A stretch of DNA of 15,773 bases from URNF01 sp045638005 (GTDB lineage: Bacteria; Bacillota; Clostridia; Oscillospirales; Acutalibacteraceae), in the NCBI GenBank assembly GCA_045638005.1, contig JAZUAN010000067.1, positions 1-15,773 of the forward strand. Direction: 5' to 3'. A program made the position numbers and the translations under genes. Below are positions 1-6,184 of the stretch, in pieces. Each line of letters starts with the position of its first letter. The stretch's first letter is position 1. The notes under the pieces are model-generated. The model made no database searches, was not told the DNA's origin, and saw only the letters and a list, made by a program, of their open reading frames with translations.

Positions 1-127
1 TTAAAAAGCGCCATTTTTTTTTATAAATTAAATGAGAAAAAAAAAAAAAAACTCGGCGCCCCCCCCAAGGGCGTGACGCTCTTTTTATGCGTTTTGCAAC
101 AAAAGTGAATTTGTTGATAAAAACTCC

Positions 128-156
128 TTGAAAAGCGGCCAATTATGGTATATACT
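128..156 (+). promoter_or_regulatory. Sigma-A-type promoter of the EF-G-like gene
   Basis: TTGAAA (128-133), a 17-bp spacer and TATACT (151-156) form a good housekeeping promoter, with transcription expected to begin near 163. The TTG at 128 would open a longer reading frame into the EF-G-like gene, but it belongs to the -35 box and so cannot be the translation start. Confidence 0.75.
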
Positions 157-229
157 ATACAAAGACAGTTCATTTTGTTATAAAATTTTATGCATTTTTC
201 GACAAAAAATGCCGAAAGGGGCCCTTTCC

Positions 230-2293
230 ATGAAAGATTTCACAGCAAAAAAAATCCGTAATGTTGCGTTTGTCGGTCATGCCGGTTCCGGTAAGACCTC
301 TCTCGCCGAGGCGTGTTTTTACATGACCGGTAAGGCAGAGAGACTGGGGCGCACGGCGGACGGCAACACCGTTTGTGACTTTGATCCGGAGGAGATCCGT
401 CGCGGTGCTTCGGTTTCTACTGCCGTTTTGCCGCTGGAATGGAAAGAGACCAAGATCAATCTGCTGGATACGCCCGGCCTGTTTGACTTTGCGGGCGGTA
501 GACAGGAGGGTATCCGCGCGGCGGGCTCTGCGGTTGTGGTACTGTCCGGTAAGAGCGGTGTCACCGTCGGTGCGGAAAAAGGCTTCGCTGCCGCCCAAAA
601 GAAAAAGATCGCCACCATGTTCTTTGTCAACAAGTTGGATAGCTCCCATGCGGATTTCTATAAAGTGTTTGAGGACTTAAAAACCAAGTTTGGTCCGATG
701 GTGTGTCCCATCGTTGTGCCGTACGTGGTGGATCACAAGGTCGAATGCTACGTAAACCTGCTGGAATACCGCGCATATACATATAAAGATGGCAAGGCGG
801 AGACGGTGCCGCTGCCGGATATGGGTCACCGCTTAGAAGGCTTACGCACCGCAATTTGTGAAGCGGTTGCGGAAACCAGCGAGGAATTGATGGAAAAATA
901 CTTCTCCGGTGAAGAATTCACGCCGGATGAGTTGATTATGGGTTTGGCGCACGGTGTTCGCACCGGTGATATCGCGCCGGTGTTCTGCGGTTCTTCTTTG
1001 GAACTGGAAGGCATTGATCAGCTGCTCAATGGTCTTTTGTGGCTGGCGCCGTGGGCAGAATCGGTCGCGGGCGAGGTCGCGGAGACCCCTGATGGCGATG
1101 TCGTGGAGATCGAGGTAGAGGAAGACGGTCCTACCGCTGCTATCGTGTTCAAGACGGTGGTGGATCCCTTTGTGGGCAAACTGCTGTACTTTAAGGTCAT
1201 CCGCGGCAAGGTGCAGTCCGACTCGATGCTGTATAACCCGCGCACCGGCGAAGCCGAGAAGATCGGCAAGGTGATGTATGTCCGTGGTAAAAAGCAGGAG
1301 GACGCAGCTTTTATCGGCGCCGGCGACATCGGCGCTGTGGCGAAACTCAATAACACTATCACCGGTGATACCCTTTGCTCCGCTGCCAATCCAGTTATTC
1401 TGCCGCGCGTGGAATTTGACGCTCCCTGCTACTCTATGGCGGTGTCTGCCGTGAAGAAAGGCGAGGAAGAGAAGATCGCCGCGGGCCTCAACCGTTTAGC
1501 GGAAGAGGACCCCACCCTCAAATTCTATACCGACAACGAAACGAAGGAATCCATCCTGTCCGGTCTCGGCGAGCAGCATCTGGACGTTGTGGCATCCAAG
1601 TTGAAATCCAAGTTCGGCGTGGAGGTCGTGATGCAGCAGCCCAAAGTGCCGTACCGCGAGACCATCCGTAAATCGGTCAAGGTACAGGGCAGACATAAAA
1701 AGCAATCCGGCGGTCACGGTCAGTTTGGTGACGTGTGGATCGAGTTCTCCCCCTGCGACAGCGACGAGCTGGTGTTTGAAGAGACCGTGTTTGGCGGCGC
1801 GGTGCCCAAGAACTACTTCCCCGCAGTGGAAAAGGGCTTAAAAGACAGCGCACAGGTGGGTACCCTCGCCGGCTACCCGATGGTAGGCGTCAAAGCGGTG
1901 CTGACCGACGGTTCGTACCATCCGGTCGACTCCTCCGAAATGGCGTTCAAGATGGCGGCATCCCTCGCGTATAAAGCGGGCATCCCGCAGGCGGATCCGG
2001 TGCTGTTAGAGCCGCTGGGTATGCTCAATGCATTCGTCCCGAGCGATAACACCGGTGACGTGATGGGCGAGATTAACCGCCGTCGCGGTCGCGTGTTGGG
2101 CATGGAGCCGGTAGAAGACAGTCTTACCTGCGTTACCGCAGAGGTGCCGATGGCGGAAATGCATGATTTCTGCACCTTGCTGCGTTCCACCACGCAGGGC
2201 AGAGGCTATTTCACCCTCGAATTCCAGCGCTATGCGGAAGCGCCCGCATCTGTCACCCAACAGATCTGCGCTGCGTATAAAGCAGAAGAATAA
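230..2293 (+). CDS. EF-G-like translational GTPase (second EF-G type)
   Basis: A 687-residue translational GTPase of the EF-G superfamily with the usual order: GTPase domain, EF-Tu-like beta barrel, and EF-G domains III, IV and V. The P-loop GHAGSGKT is at residues 16-23, the G3 motif DTPGLFDF at 80-87 and the G4 motif NKLD at 134-137. Canonical EF-G has GHIDAGKT and DTPGHVDF, so both motifs are altered and the His that helps GTP hydrolysis is Leu here. That pattern fits the EF-G-like paralogue found in many Firmicutes beside a true fusA, whose role is not settled. I place the start at ATG 230 because AAAGGGG lies about 9 bases upstream. The frame extends back to a TTG at 128, but that codon is inside the promoter. 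The gene is monocistronic, with its own promoter and terminator. It probably does not replace the main EF-G, since no rpsL, rpsG or tuf is adjacent. Confidence 0.93.
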   Translation: MKDFTAKKIRNVAFVGHAGSGKTSLAEACFYMTGKAERLGRTADGNTVCDFDPEEIRRGASVSTAVLPLEWKETKINLLDTPGLFDFAGGRQEGIRAAGSAVVVLSGKSGVTVGAEKGFAAAQKKKIATMFFVNKLDSSHADFYKVFEDLKTKFGPMVCPIVVPYVVDHKVECYVNLLEYRAYTYKDGKAETVPLPDMGHRLEGLRTAICEAVAETSEELMEKYFSGEEFTPDELIMGLAHGVRTGDIAPVFCGSSLELEGIDQLLNGLLWLAPWAESVAGEVAETPDGDVVEIEVEEDGPTAAIVFKTVVDPFVGKLLYFKVIRGKVQSDSMLYNPRTGEAEKIGKVMYVRGKKQEDAAFIGAGDIGAVAKLNNTITGDTLCSAANPVILPRVEFDAPCYSMAVSAVKKGEEEKIAAGLNRLAEEDPTLKFYTDNETKESILSGLGEQHLDVVASKLKSKFGVEVVMQQPKVPYRETIRKSVKVQGRHKKQSGGHGQFGDVWIEFSPCDSDELVFEETVFGGAVPKNYFPAVEKGLKDSAQVGTLAGYPMVGVKAVLTDGSYHPVDSSEMAFKMAASLAYKAGIPQADPVLLEPLGMLNAFVPSDNTGDVMGEINRRRGRVLGMEPVEDSLTCVTAEVPMAEMHDFCTLLRSTTQGRGYFTLEFQRYAEAPASVTQQICAAYKAEE

Positions 2294-2300
2294 AATGTAT

Positions 2301-2339
2301 AAAACCCGCCCATTGCCACTCGGCAATGGTCGGGTTTTT
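2301..2339 (+). terminator. Rho-independent terminator of the EF-G-like gene
   Basis: A long inverted repeat (2301-2317 against 2322-2338, one mismatch, loop ACTC) starts 8 bases after the stop codon and ends in GGGTTTTTA. The A-rich left arm means it may also work on the minus strand. Confidence 0.9.
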
Positions 2340-2379
2340 AGTTTGACTATATATAACACCGACCTGTAAAGGAGCGCTT

Positions 2380-2451
2380 ATGAACATAGTACATTATCGG
2401 AGGATCGCCGCTTTTGGAGCAGGTACGTACCGCCGCAGGGGAGATGAATAA
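2380..2451 (+). CDS. Possible 23-residue peptide ORF
   Basis: An ATG at 2380 preceded by AAAGGAG at a 5-base spacing opens a 23-codon frame ending TAA at 2449-2451. The peptide is Arg-rich towards its end (TYRRRGDE) and has no membrane segment or recognisable motif. It lies between the EF-G-like terminator and the convergent terminator of the OadB unit, and I see no clear promoter. The strong ribosome binding site is the only support. It may be a chance frame or the remnant of a lost gene. Confidence 0.2.
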   Translation: MNIVHYRRIAAFGAGTYRRRGDE

Positions 2452-2488
2452 ATAAAAAACAGCCGCAAGAGATTTCTCTTGCGGCTGT
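2452..2488 (-). terminator. Terminator of the OadB/OadG-like operon
   Basis: A perfect 13-bp stem (2459-2471 with 2476-2488, 4-base loop) is followed on the minus strand by TTTTTATTTATT. It begins 11 bases after the stop of the small OadG-like gene and so ends that transcription unit. The plus-strand side is less T-rich. Confidence 0.9.
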
Positions 2489-2498
2489 GCTTTTGCAT

Positions 2499-2633
2499 TT
2501 ATTTCTTCTTGCGGGAGGTTGCCCAGTTGAGCAGGGTGGTAGCAGCGATGAGGATTCCCATCACGATGAGGATAACCAACATGCCGGTACCCATATACTT
2601 AAGGTAATATACAAAATTCATAGGTTCAAACAT
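2499..2633 (-). CDS. OadG-related small membrane protein (44 aa)
   Basis: A 44-residue protein starting MFEPMNFVYYLKYMGTGMLV. It has one hydrophobic helix at about residues 15-38 and a basic tail ending SRKKK. An AAAGGAGGG ribosome binding site lies about 6 bases before ATG 2633. Size, topology and position just behind the beta subunit fit the short OadG-related (gamma-like) subunits that accompany Na+-translocating decarboxylase beta subunits in Clostridia. Full OadG proteins are about twice as long and carry an extended C-terminal region, which is absent here. It begins 58 bases after the beta gene and ends 11 bases before a strong terminator, so the two genes very likely share one transcript. 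The N-terminal helix probably packs on the beta subunit in the membrane. The family assignment rests on pattern and context only, since such a short sequence gives little to compare. Confidence 0.75.
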   Translation of the reverse strand: MFEPMNFVYYLKYMGTGMLVILIVMGILIAATTLLNWATSRKKK

Positions 2634-2691
2634 AATAATACCCTCCTTTGAAAGTATCTAACATTGGGGAAATTCCGAAAGGAATTTCAGG

Positions 2692-3810
2692 TTACATGAA
2701 AAAGCTGAGGATGAGACCGCCGGCAATGACCGATGCGATCTGACCGGACACGTTGACACCGATGGAGTGCATGAGCAGGAAGTTCTGATTGTCTTCCGCA
2801 AGACCCATCTTGTGCACGATACGACCGGACATCGGGAACGCGGAAATACCTGCAGCACCGATCATCGGATTGATCTTCTTTTTGGAGAAGAGATTGATGA
2901 GTTTGGCAAACAGCACGCCGCCCGCGGTGTCCATGATGAAAGCGACAAGACCGAGTCCCAAAATGAGCAGGGTTTCGGGTTTGAGGAATTCCTCATAGCG
3001 CATTTTGGTAGCGATGGTGATGCCAAGGAAGATGGTCACGAGGTTGGCGAGCACTTTCTGCGCGGTATCGGACAGCGAGTTGAGCACGCCGCACTCACGG
3101 ATGAGGTTACCGAACATCAAGAAACCGATGAGGGAAGCCGCGGAAGGTGCCACGATGGTCGCGACCCAGGTGATCACGATGGGGAACAGGATGCGGGTGA
3201 GTTTGGAAACTTCCTTCGGCTCATACGGCATGCGGATGAGACGCTCTTTTCTGGTGGTGAGCAGTTTGATGATAGGCGGCTGAATGATAGGCACCAGCGC
3301 CATGTAGGAATACGCCGCGACAGCGATCGCGCCGGCGTAATCGGATTTCAGTTTATTGGCAACCACGATGGAGGTGGGGCCGTCTGCTGCACCGATGATT
3401 GCGATGGACGCTGCATCGTTTTCGGGGAAGAATATGGACGCCGCGCACAGTGTGAAGAAAATACCGAACTGCGCCGCTGCACCGAAGATCATCAATTTCG
3501 GGTTGGTGAGCACCGGACCGAAGTCAATCATCGCGCCGATACCGATAAACAAAATGAGCGGGAACAGTTCATTTGCGATACCTGCGTCAAACAGCACGCT
3601 CAGCGCGCCGCGTTCGGTTTCGCCGTTCACGAGTTGATCAACGGCGCCGGAGAAGGGCATGTTGACCAGAATGGCGCCAAAGCCGATGGGCAGCAGCAGG
3701 GTCGGTTCCATCTCTTTCTTGATTGCAAGGAAAATGAGAATACCGCCGATTGCCCACATCACAATGTGCTGCCACTGGATTTCAAGTAGGTTTTCATACA
3801 GAATTTCCAT
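2692..3810 (-). CDS. Na+-translocating decarboxylase beta subunit (OadB/GcdB/MmdB family)
   Basis: A 372-residue polytopic membrane protein of the OadB/GcdB/MmdB family, which moves Na+ across the membrane in biotin-dependent decarboxylase pumps. The conserved AADGPTSI stretch places an Asp at residue 143, followed by Tyr169 (26 residues later). Near the C-terminus Asn314, Gly318, Ser323 and Arg330 occur. From memory, the residues required for transport in Klebsiella OadB are D203, Y229, N373, G377, S382 and R389, which have the same spacing, so the ion path looks intact. The start ATG 3810 has AAAGGAG upstream. No carboxyltransferase (alpha) or biotin carrier gene is beside it, only a 44-residue OadG-like partner downstream. 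The leader carries a yybP-ykoY-type riboswitch and terminator, which would make expression Mn2+-dependent. It may serve a decarboxylase encoded elsewhere, or act as a stand-alone Na+-coupled transporter. Confidence 0.93.
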   Translation of the reverse strand: MEILYENLLEIQWQHIVMWAIGGILIFLAIKKEMEPTLLLPIGFGAILVNMPFSGAVDQLVNGETERGALSVLFDAGIANELFPLILFIGIGAMIDFGPVLTNPKLMIFGAAAQFGIFFTLCAASIFFPENDAASIAIIGAADGPTSIVVANKLKSDYAGAIAVAAYSYMALVPIIQPPIIKLLTTRKERLIRMPYEPKEVSKLTRILFPIVITWVATIVAPSAASLIGFLMFGNLIRECGVLNSLSDTAQKVLANLVTIFLGITIATKMRYEEFLKPETLLILGLGLVAFIMDTAGGVLFAKLINLFSKKKINPMIGAAGISAFPMSGRIVHKMGLAEDNQNFLLMHSIGVNVSGQIASVIAGGLILSFFM

Positions 3811-3848
3811 AGTGTGCTCCTTTACAGTAATATATTTTTAGTATTATC

Positions 3849-3892
3849 AAAAAAGAGACTCTTATTGCGAAAGTCATCGCAATAAGAGTCTC
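3849..3892 (-). terminator. Riboswitch-controlled intrinsic terminator
   Basis: A perfect 16-bp stem (3877-3892 with 3855-3870, 6-base loop) is followed on the minus strand by TTTTTT (3849-3854). It lies 38 bases before the OadB start codon. Its upstream arm holds GAGACUCUU (3884-3892), the same bases that close the P1 stem of the aptamer, so terminator and ligand-bound aptamer should exclude each other. Confidence 0.9.
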
Positions 3893-3981
3893 GCTTTTTC
3901 ATCCGAACGGCGGGCCTTATCGACCGTCATGACGCCGCAAGTCGCGCAAAGGTAACCCTGCGCAAGCTACTCCCTCTTAAA
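3884..3981 (-). promoter_or_regulatory. yybP-ykoY-type (manganese) riboswitch aptamer
   Basis: Read on the minus strand, the leader contains GGGAGUAGC just inside the 5' stem, a CGUCA segment in a G/C-rich hairpin, and GCGAGACUCUU at the 3' side. These match the hallmarks I know for the yybP-ykoY class (GGGAGUAGC, CGUCA, and GAGAC at the 3' end), which senses Mn2+. P1 would form from AAGAG (3974-3978) and CUCUU (3884-3888), P2 from GCUU/AAGC, and a third helix from GCGCA/UGCGC. Since the GAGACUCUU bases also build the terminator, ligand binding should block termination and switch the downstream genes on. Known targets of this class include TerC, MntP and P-type ATPases. An OadB-family gene is an unexpected target. 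The class call is from motif memory and was not scored with a covariance model. Confidence 0.75.
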
Positions 3982-3991
3982 GACAGAAAAC

Positions 3992-4020
3992 ATTTTAACA
4001 TACACCCTCAAAAAAAGCAA
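3992..4020 (-). promoter_or_regulatory. Promoter of the riboswitch-OadB operon
   Basis: On the minus strand TTGCTT (4015-4020) and TAAAAT (3992-3997) are 17 bp apart, with an extended -10 TG one base before TAAAAT. Transcription would start near 3985, a few bases before the aptamer. Confidence 0.7.
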
Positions 4021-4064
4021 GAAAAAATTTATCGGTAGGGGAGTATAGTGTGCGCCGCTACGGT

Positions 4065-4142
4065 CAAACCAAGGCTCTGCCCTATAAAAATCTGAAAACA
4101 TTTACATAGGGGGCTGCGTTCTCGACGCCTCTCCAAGGTTTG
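4065..4142. other. Candidate structured RNA, or tatD 3' region
   Basis: The 135-base gap between tatD and the OadB promoter (4021-4155) has nested inverted repeats. CAAACC (4065-4070) pairs with GGTTTG (4137-4142), extended by GG/CC beyond a 2x2 mismatch. It encloses CCCTAT (4080-4085) with ATAGGG (4106-4111), and GCGT (4116-4119) with ACGC (4125-4128). The fold is possible on either strand, and I see no clear promoter for it. It does not match any RNA class I recognise. A 62-codon minus frame running through it overlaps the end of tatD and looks like chance. Confidence 0.25.
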
Positions 4143-4155
4143 CACAAACAAAAAA

Positions 4156-4929
4156 TCAGTATTTGAGTACACCAAACAACCGCTTTGCGTTTTGAGCGGT
4201 GATGCGTAAAATTTCATCGGTTTGCATGCCGCGGATCTCGGCGATCTTGGCGGCGGCGTAGGGGATAAGGCTAGAATCGCACCGTTTTCCTCTCATCGGC
4301 ACCGGCGCCATGTACGGCGCGTCGGTCTCGGATAACAGACGATCAAGCGGCACCGCCGCCGCAACCTCTACCGGCACACGCGCGTTTTTAAAGGTGACCA
4401 CCCCTCCAAGGCCTATATACATACCGAGCGAGACGATCTCCTTCATGGTTTCCACGCTGCCGGAAAAACAATGCACCACCCCGCGCGGGTGGTATTTTTT
4501 GAGCAGCGAAAGGGTGTCAGCGTGCGCTTCCCTGTCGTGCACGATGACCGGCAGATCGTATTTTTGCGCGATCTCCAGTTGCTTTTCAAATACGAGCAGC
4601 TGCTTGTCCCGCGGGCAGGCATCCTCCCAATAATAATCCAAGCCGATCTCGCCGACGGCAACCGTCTTTTCATACTGCAAATACGGCAAAAGCGCATGCT
4701 CCAACGTGGCGACATCTACGTCAGCGGCCTGCTCGGGATGTACACCCGCCGCCATGTACATAAAAGGGTATTTTTCGCAAAGCGATTTGCTGCGAGCGGC
4801 GCTTGAAAGACAGTCGGCGCAGTTGATGACGCCTACCACACCGCTTGACGGCAGGGAAGCGAGCAGTATATCACGGTCAGCATCAAAGGCCTCGGCATCA
4901 TAATGCGCGTGCGAATCAAAAATTTCCAT
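4156..4929 (-). CDS. TatD family metal-dependent hydrolase (DNase)
   Basis: A 257-residue cytoplasmic TIM-barrel hydrolase of the TatD family, whose members are metal-dependent 3'-5' exonucleases/DNases linked to DNA repair or turnover. The metal-site residues are visible: His7 and His9 in FDSHAHYD, Glu94 in AVGEIGLDYYW, His131 in VIVHDREAH, His153 in VVHCFSG, and Asp203 in LLSETDAPY. Length is normal. ATG 4929 is preferred. A GTG at 4938 would add three residues, but it forms part of the AGGTG that serves as the ribosome binding site. The gene follows HPr by 58 bases with HPr's terminator in between, so it relies on read-through or an unseen promoter. In many Firmicutes tatD sits next to metG or rsmA, which is not the case here. 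The exact substrate cannot be told from sequence. Confidence 0.92.
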   Translation of the reverse strand: MEIFDSHAHYDAEAFDADRDILLASLPSSGVVGVINCADCLSSAARSKSLCEKYPFMYMAAGVHPEQAADVDVATLEHALLPYLQYEKTVAVGEIGLDYYWEDACPRDKQLLVFEKQLEIAQKYDLPVIVHDREAHADTLSLLKKYHPRGVVHCFSGSVETMKEIVSLGMYIGLGGVVTFKNARVPVEVAAAVPLDRLLSETDAPYMAPVPMRGKRCDSSLIPYAAAKIAEIRGMQTDEILRITAQNAKRLFGVLKY

Positions 4930-4943
4930 TTTTATCACCTACG

Positions 4944-4971
4944 AAAAAAGCGCGCAACGATATCGTTGCGC
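4944..4971 (-). terminator. Terminator after HPr, abutting the tatD leader
   Basis: GCGCAACGA (4952-4960) pairs with TCGTTGCGC (4963-4971) and is followed on the minus strand by TTTTTT (4944-4949). The T run ends only 5 bases before the AGGTG of tatD. The repeat is nearly self-palindromic, so the true loop is probably a few bases wider. Confidence 0.85.
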
Positions 4972-4987
4972 TCTTTCCATTTCAAAC

Positions 4988-5251
4988 TTACTCAGAGAAG
5001 CCGGACTCCACCAGTTCTACCAAACCGGTAACAGCCTCTTCTTCGTCAACGCCGTCAGCAATGACGCGGATAGCGGTGCCACCCACGATACCGAGCGACA
5101 AAACGCCCAGCAAGCTCTTCGCGTTTACGCGGCGATCTTCTTTCTCAACCCAAATAGAGGATTTATAGCTGTTCGCCTTCTGAATGAAGAAGGTCGCGGG
5201 ACGAGCATGCAGGCCTACCTGGTTCTGAACCATAACATCTTTAACACACAT
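4988..5251 (-). CDS. ptsH: HPr phosphocarrier protein
   Basis: An 87-residue HPr, the small cytoplasmic protein that passes phosphate from enzyme I to the sugar-specific EIIA domains of the PTS. In Firmicutes it also acts as corepressor with CcpA. His15 (in GLHARPA, with Arg17) is the phosphate acceptor. Ser46 (in NAKSLLGVLSLG) is the HPr-kinase site used in catabolite repression, so this is HPr rather than a Crh-type protein, which lacks the active-site His. ATG 5251 has AAAAGGAG about 9 bases upstream. The gene is flanked by a strong extended -10 promoter and its own terminator, so it is a single-gene unit. Enzyme I (ptsI) does not follow, as is often seen in Clostridia where ptsH stands alone. 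Confidence 0.93.
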   Translation of the reverse strand: MCVKDVMVQNQVGLHARPATFFIQKANSYKSSIWVEKEDRRVNAKSLLGVLSLGIVGGTAIRVIADGVDEEEAVTGLVELVESGFSE

Positions 5252-5311
5252 AGCGTAAAGCTCCTTTTTTCTACCGAAGTTTCATGATAATTCGATGGAA
5301 ACACTACTATT

Positions 5312-5339
5312 AGTATACCACAAAATTATGATTCGTCAA
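5312..5339 (-). promoter_or_regulatory. Promoter of the HPr gene
   Basis: TTGACG (5334-5339) and TATACT (5312-5317) are 16 bp apart on the minus strand, with TGG before the -10 (extended -10). Transcription would start near 5305, giving a leader of about 55 bases. I saw no cre-like operator, but a degenerate one could be missed. Confidence 0.8.
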
Positions 5340-5387
5340 CGGATTTGGTGCTCGAAAAAGCGCATTTTGTGTAAATTCGGTTTAGTG

Positions 5388-5406
5388 ACCGATTTTCGGT
5401 TTTTTT
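5388..5406 (+). terminator. Small plus-strand terminator-like hairpin
   Basis: ACCGA and TCGGT around TTT are followed by TTTTTT on the plus strand, in the 198-base gap between trmD and HPr. No plus-strand gene precedes it, so it may only stop antisense transcription into trmD. On the minus strand it is preceded, not followed, by the T-rich face, so it does not obviously terminate trmD. Confidence 0.3.
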
Positions 5407-5449
5407 CAAAAAGCGTTTTATCCATTTTCACCAATAATTGTGGAAAACT

Positions 5450-6184
5450 TTATACGTCAAACCCGCTTTCGCGCAAAAATTCGAGGTCTTTTTCGGTCAA
5501 ATCTGCCGTTTTCAACATATCGGGGCGCAGTTTTGCTGTGCGGAGTAACGATTGCTGCCGCCGCCAAATACGGATATTTTCGTGGTGTCCCGAGATTAGG
5601 ATCTCCGGGATCTCCCTGTCCTCCCATACCGCGGGACGGGTATATTGCGGGTATTCCAGCAATCCCGCATAGTGGCTTTCCTCGGTGTAGCATTCCTCGT
5701 CGGATAAAACCCCCGGCACCATGCGCGCCACGCAGTCAATGAGGGTGAGGGCGGGCAGTTCGCCGCCGGTGAGCACATAATCGCCCACCGAGATCTGCTC
5801 GTCCACCAGTGCTTCGAGCACGCGCTCGTCCACCCCTTCATAGTGTCCGCACAGCACACACACCGCGGGCAGTTCGGACAATTCCTTTGCGCGCTTTTGG
5901 GTGAGGGTTTGTCCTTGCGGGGACATGTAAATAAGGTGAGGGCGGGTACCCGCCTGCTCACAGACCGCTTTAAAGCAGTCGGCGATGGGTTGCGCATACA
6001 TCACAAGCCCCTTGCCGCCGCCGTAGGGGTAGGCGTCTACCTGCATCTGCTTATTGGTGGTATACTGTCGGATCTGGTGACAGTGTACATCTATTACACC
6101 CTTTTTCTGCGCTCTGCCGATGATGCTTTCAGTGAGCACGGTTTCGCACATTTCGGGAAACAGGGTCATTACGTCAAATCTCAT
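5450..6184 (-). CDS. trmD: tRNA (guanine-N1)-methyltransferase
   Basis: A 244-residue SPOUT methyltransferase that puts the m1G37 mark next to the anticodon of tRNAs reading CNN codons, using S-adenosylmethionine, which prevents +1 frameshifting. The N-terminus MRFDVMTLFPEM, the YGGGKG segment, the LCGHYEGVDERV motif and the knot motif GDYVLTGGELPAL are all present. The usual loop is YGGGPG or YGGGAG, and a Lys fills the variable position here. The start codon overlaps the rimM stop (ATGA, 4 bases), so translation is coupled. In Bacillus and many Clostridia rplS follows trmD, but here a 198-base gap and HPr follow. No convincing terminator is seen after the stop. Confidence 0.96.
   Translation of the reverse strand: MRFDVMTLFPEMCETVLTESIIGRAQKKGVIDVHCHQIRQYTTNKQMQVDAYPYGGGKGLVMYAQPIADCFKAVCEQAGTRPHLIYMSPQGQTLTQKRAKELSELPAVCVLCGHYEGVDERVLEALVDEQISVGDYVLTGGELPALTLIDCVARMVPGVLSDEECYTEESHYAGLLEYPQYTRPAVWEDREIPEILISGHHENIRIWRRQQSLLRTAKLRPDMLKTADLTEKDLEFLRESGFDV

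Noticed and set aside
128..229. Upstream extension of the EF-G-like gene from TTG 128
   Set aside because: TTG 128 is the start of the -35 box and the added residues are unlike any EF-G N-terminus. ATG 230 has a good ribosome binding site.
2767..3789. 340-codon plus-strand frame opposite the OadB-like gene
   Set aside because: It is an exact antisense shadow of a clearly conserved membrane protein. Its product is a His/Asp/Glu/Gly/Arg-rich low-complexity string with no family features.
4065..4142. 6S RNA as an explanation for the structured gap
   Set aside because: The helices form a closing stem with two side hairpins rather than a long rod with a central bubble, and the region is shorter than usual for 6S.
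4029..4217. 62-codon minus frame overlapping the end of tatD
   Set aside because: No ribosome binding site or conserved feature. It overlaps the TatD C-terminus in another frame.
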